A stretch of 64,000 bases of DNA, from NCBI GenBank assembly GCA_905373475.1, contig CAJPTC010000004.1:1-64000 (forward strand). The letters are read 5' to 3'. The notes under the pieces are model-generated. The model was not told where the DNA came from, ran no database searches, and worked only from the letters and a program-made list of their open reading frames with translations. The DNA comes from Bacteroidia bacterium (GTDB lineage: Bacteria; Bacteroidota; Bacteroidia; Bacteroidales; CAJPTX01). This document shows positions 62,906 through 64,000 of the stretch, piece by piece; positions within the stretch are counted from its first letter, which is position 1, and the number at the start of each line of letters is the position of its first letter. The translations under genes and the position numbers were made by a program.

Positions 62906-63556
62906 TTACAATTCGGCTATCATTGTCTCGCAAGCGCGGACTTTATCGCCCAATGCCACAGAGACATGCGCATCGAGTGGGATAAAAATATCTACGCGTG
63001 AGCCAAATTTTATGAAACCGAATTCTGTTCCAGCCTTTACGTTTTCACCCTCTTGTGCGTAGCAGCAGATACGACGCGCAACAGCGCCCGCAATCTGACG
63101 GAAAAGGACTCGCACCCCTTGTTCAGTACGTACAACGACCGTGGTACGTTCATTCTCGGTAGAGGATTTGGGATGCCACGCTACCAAGAATTTCCCTTTG
63201 TGATAACGAACATAATCCACATAGCCGCTAACAGGATAGGCGTTGGCGTGAACATTCCACACAGACATGAAAATGGAAACAACCTGCACTTCATCGTTGA
63301 AAACCTCGGGCTCATATACGCGCTCAATGGCTACAACGCGCCCATCGGCAGGGCTGTAGACTTTTCCCGCCAAGCCTGGACAGCTGCGCACCATACGACG
63401 GAAAAAGTGTCCAACAAACAGAAGGAGCAATACTAAGAGTACTGCAACCGTCAGGAAGATAACCCAATACGTAAAAAGAAAAAGCGCCACTGCCACAGCA
63501 ACAGACACCAGCGCCAGCAGTGCGAGGATACGCACCCCCTCACGATGAATTCCCAT
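62906..63556 (-). CDS. psd: Phosphatidylserine decarboxylase, short form
   Basis: 216 aa from the ATG at 63554-63556; an upstream ATG at 63610 lies before the -7 box (63581-63588) and so is not in the mRNA. Two N-terminal membrane segments (about 8-50), then YSPADGRV near the start of the enzyme domain and the cleavage motif GFIKFGSRVD, where the Ser becomes the pyruvoyl group. Makes phosphatidylethanolamine at the inner membrane. First of psd-tig-clpP. Confidence 0.92.
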   Translation of the reverse strand: MGIHREGVRILALLALVSVAVAVALFLFTYWVIFLTVAVLLVLLLLFVGHFFRRMVRSCPGLAGKVYSPADGRVVAIERVYEPEVFNDEVQVVSIFMSVWNVHANAYPVSGYVDYVRYHKGKFLVAWHPKSSTENERTTVVVRTEQGVRVLFRQIAGAVARRICCYAQEGENVKAGTEFGFIKFGSRVDIFIPLDAHVSVALGDKVRACETMIAEL

Positions 63557-63580
63557 GCCCCCTCGTTTTGTATTATTACG

Positions 63581-63588
63581 CAAAAGTA
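63581..63588 (-). promoter_or_regulatory. -7 box of the psd-tig-clpP unit
   Basis: Minus-strand TACTTTTG fits TAnnTTTG, 24 nt before the psd ATG. It decides the psd start codon. Confidence 0.55.
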
Positions 63589-63651
63589 ACGCTTTCCCTA
63601 GAACTTGCATTACATGCGCATTGACCGTTTGGAGGTACGAGCATAAAGAAA

Positions 63652-63682
63652 AACGGACACCGCCTAAAAGGCAATTTCCGTT
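63652..63682 (-). terminator. Terminator of clpX
   Basis: A two-part hairpin (outer arms 63652-63658/63677-63682 and inner GCC/GGC) is followed on the minus strand by TTTTTC. It lies 55 nt after the clpX stop. Confidence 0.65.
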
Positions 63683-63737
63683 ATTCTCCTATTTCGATTT
63701 TCGGGCGCTGCGGGCAACACCCATACATTCCTCGGTT

Positions 63738-64000
63738 TTAGAAATTCTTTTCCAGCTGCTCGCGGGCATATTCTGGGGTGATGTGCAACTCGGTTGCGCC
63801 GCTCTGAGGAAGGCTGTACATTCCTTCCATGAAGATGGCTTCGCAAAGTGAACGCAAACCCCGCGCCCCCAATTTGAATTCTATGGCTTTATCTACAATA
63901 TAGTCTAGCACAGCATCGTCTATCGTCATACGGATACCGTCTAAACGGAAAAGCTCCTCATATTGGCGCACAATTGCGTTCTCGGGCTTTGTTAGTATAT
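63738..64000 (-). CDS. clpX: ATP-dependent Clp protease ATP-binding subunit (3' end)
   Basis: About 87 C-terminal codons; the gene continues past the window's right end. The sequence reads ILTKPENAIVRQYEELF at the edge, then DDAVLDYIVDKAIEFKLGARGLRSLCEAIF, the sensor-2 region of ClpX (GARGLRS), and ends at LEKNF. ClpX unfolds tagged proteins and feeds them to ClpP. It is upstream of psd and separated from clpP by psd and tig. Confidence 0.93.
   Translation of the reverse strand, partial: ILTKPENAIVRQYEELFRLDGIRMTIDDAVLDYIVDKAIEFKLGARGLRSLCEAIFMEGMYSLPQSGATELHITPEYAREQLEKNF

Noticed and set aside
63557..63610. Upstream ATG for psd
   Set aside because: Precedes the -7 box at 63581-63588, so would not be in the transcript; the internal ATG gives the normal enzyme start.
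1..64000. CRISPR arrays, IS elements, prophage genes, integrase or attachment sites
   Set aside because: No transposase, integrase, cas or phage-structure proteins and no regularly spaced repeats were found; the hsdS fragment is the only accessory-type element.

Overview
The window is a stretch of a Bacteroidales chromosome, most likely Porphyromonadaceae (Porphyromonas or a close relative). Four things point there: a short RpoD of about 286 aa; repeated promoters with the Bacteroidetes -7 box TAnnTTTG (usually seen as CAAAnnTA, because most genes are on the minus strand); families typical of Bacteroidetes (HU-CCDC81/SPOR protein, DUF4837 lipoprotein, Rho with a disordered insert); and a cell-surface protein ending in a type IX secretion (T9SS) sorting domain. 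No prophage, insertion sequence or CRISPR array was seen. Most of the window is housekeeping DNA, and nearly every gene is on the minus strand except purN, rho and lysC.

Layout. 1-2.2 kb: two tRNA-Leu genes with promoter and terminator, a MarR regulator and a very Cys-rich small lipoprotein. 2.2-5.3 kb: acpP-fabF-rnc, with purN divergent. 5.3-9.7 kb: rpoD, a chimeric sigma-region-2/PDZ gene, an HtrA protease with one PDZ domain, and a MATE exporter. 9.7-12 kb: an unnamed gene pair, one member being an AAA+-like protein with a degenerate ATP site. 12-19 kb: an exonuclease, dnaN, purC, phoH, a small membrane protein, a 65-aa Cys protein and gyrB. 19-28 kb: a DMT exporter, dusB, a YgjP-type peptidase, a HU/SPOR protein, mnmD, parE, a DUF4837 lipoprotein and lgt. 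28-36 kb: a long tight operon (LytM peptidase, CapA, MerR, Nif3, zinc-ribbon coiled coil, 7TM-HD phosphodiesterase, DUF5684-like membrane protein) preceded by a second LytM peptidase. 36.5-41.3 kb: a half-size EamA protein, rho with a long leader, lpxD and a frameshifted half hsdS. 41.4-50.7 kb: a Tricorn-like protease, a stand-alone PAS protein, an unrecognised 1513-aa envelope protein and tpiA. 50.9-56.5 kb: a 1847-aa DUF285/Ig-like surface protein secreted by T9SS. 56.7-64 kb: lysC, a flavin-barrel protein, an RsbU-type phosphatase, efp, clpP, tig, psd and the 3' end of clpX.

The most unusual item is the 193-aa gene at 6457-7038. Its N-terminal ~100 residues align almost without gaps to region 1.2-2 of the RpoD encoded next door. 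Its C-terminal ~70 residues resemble the PDZ domain of the HtrA encoded on the other side. It lies between those two genes on the same strand. Tandem duplication of htrA-rpoD followed by an internal deletion would give exactly this order. It has no sigma region 4 and has lost the region 2.3 tryptophans, so an RNA-polymerase-binding or regulatory adaptor role is more likely than normal promoter recognition, but this is inference.
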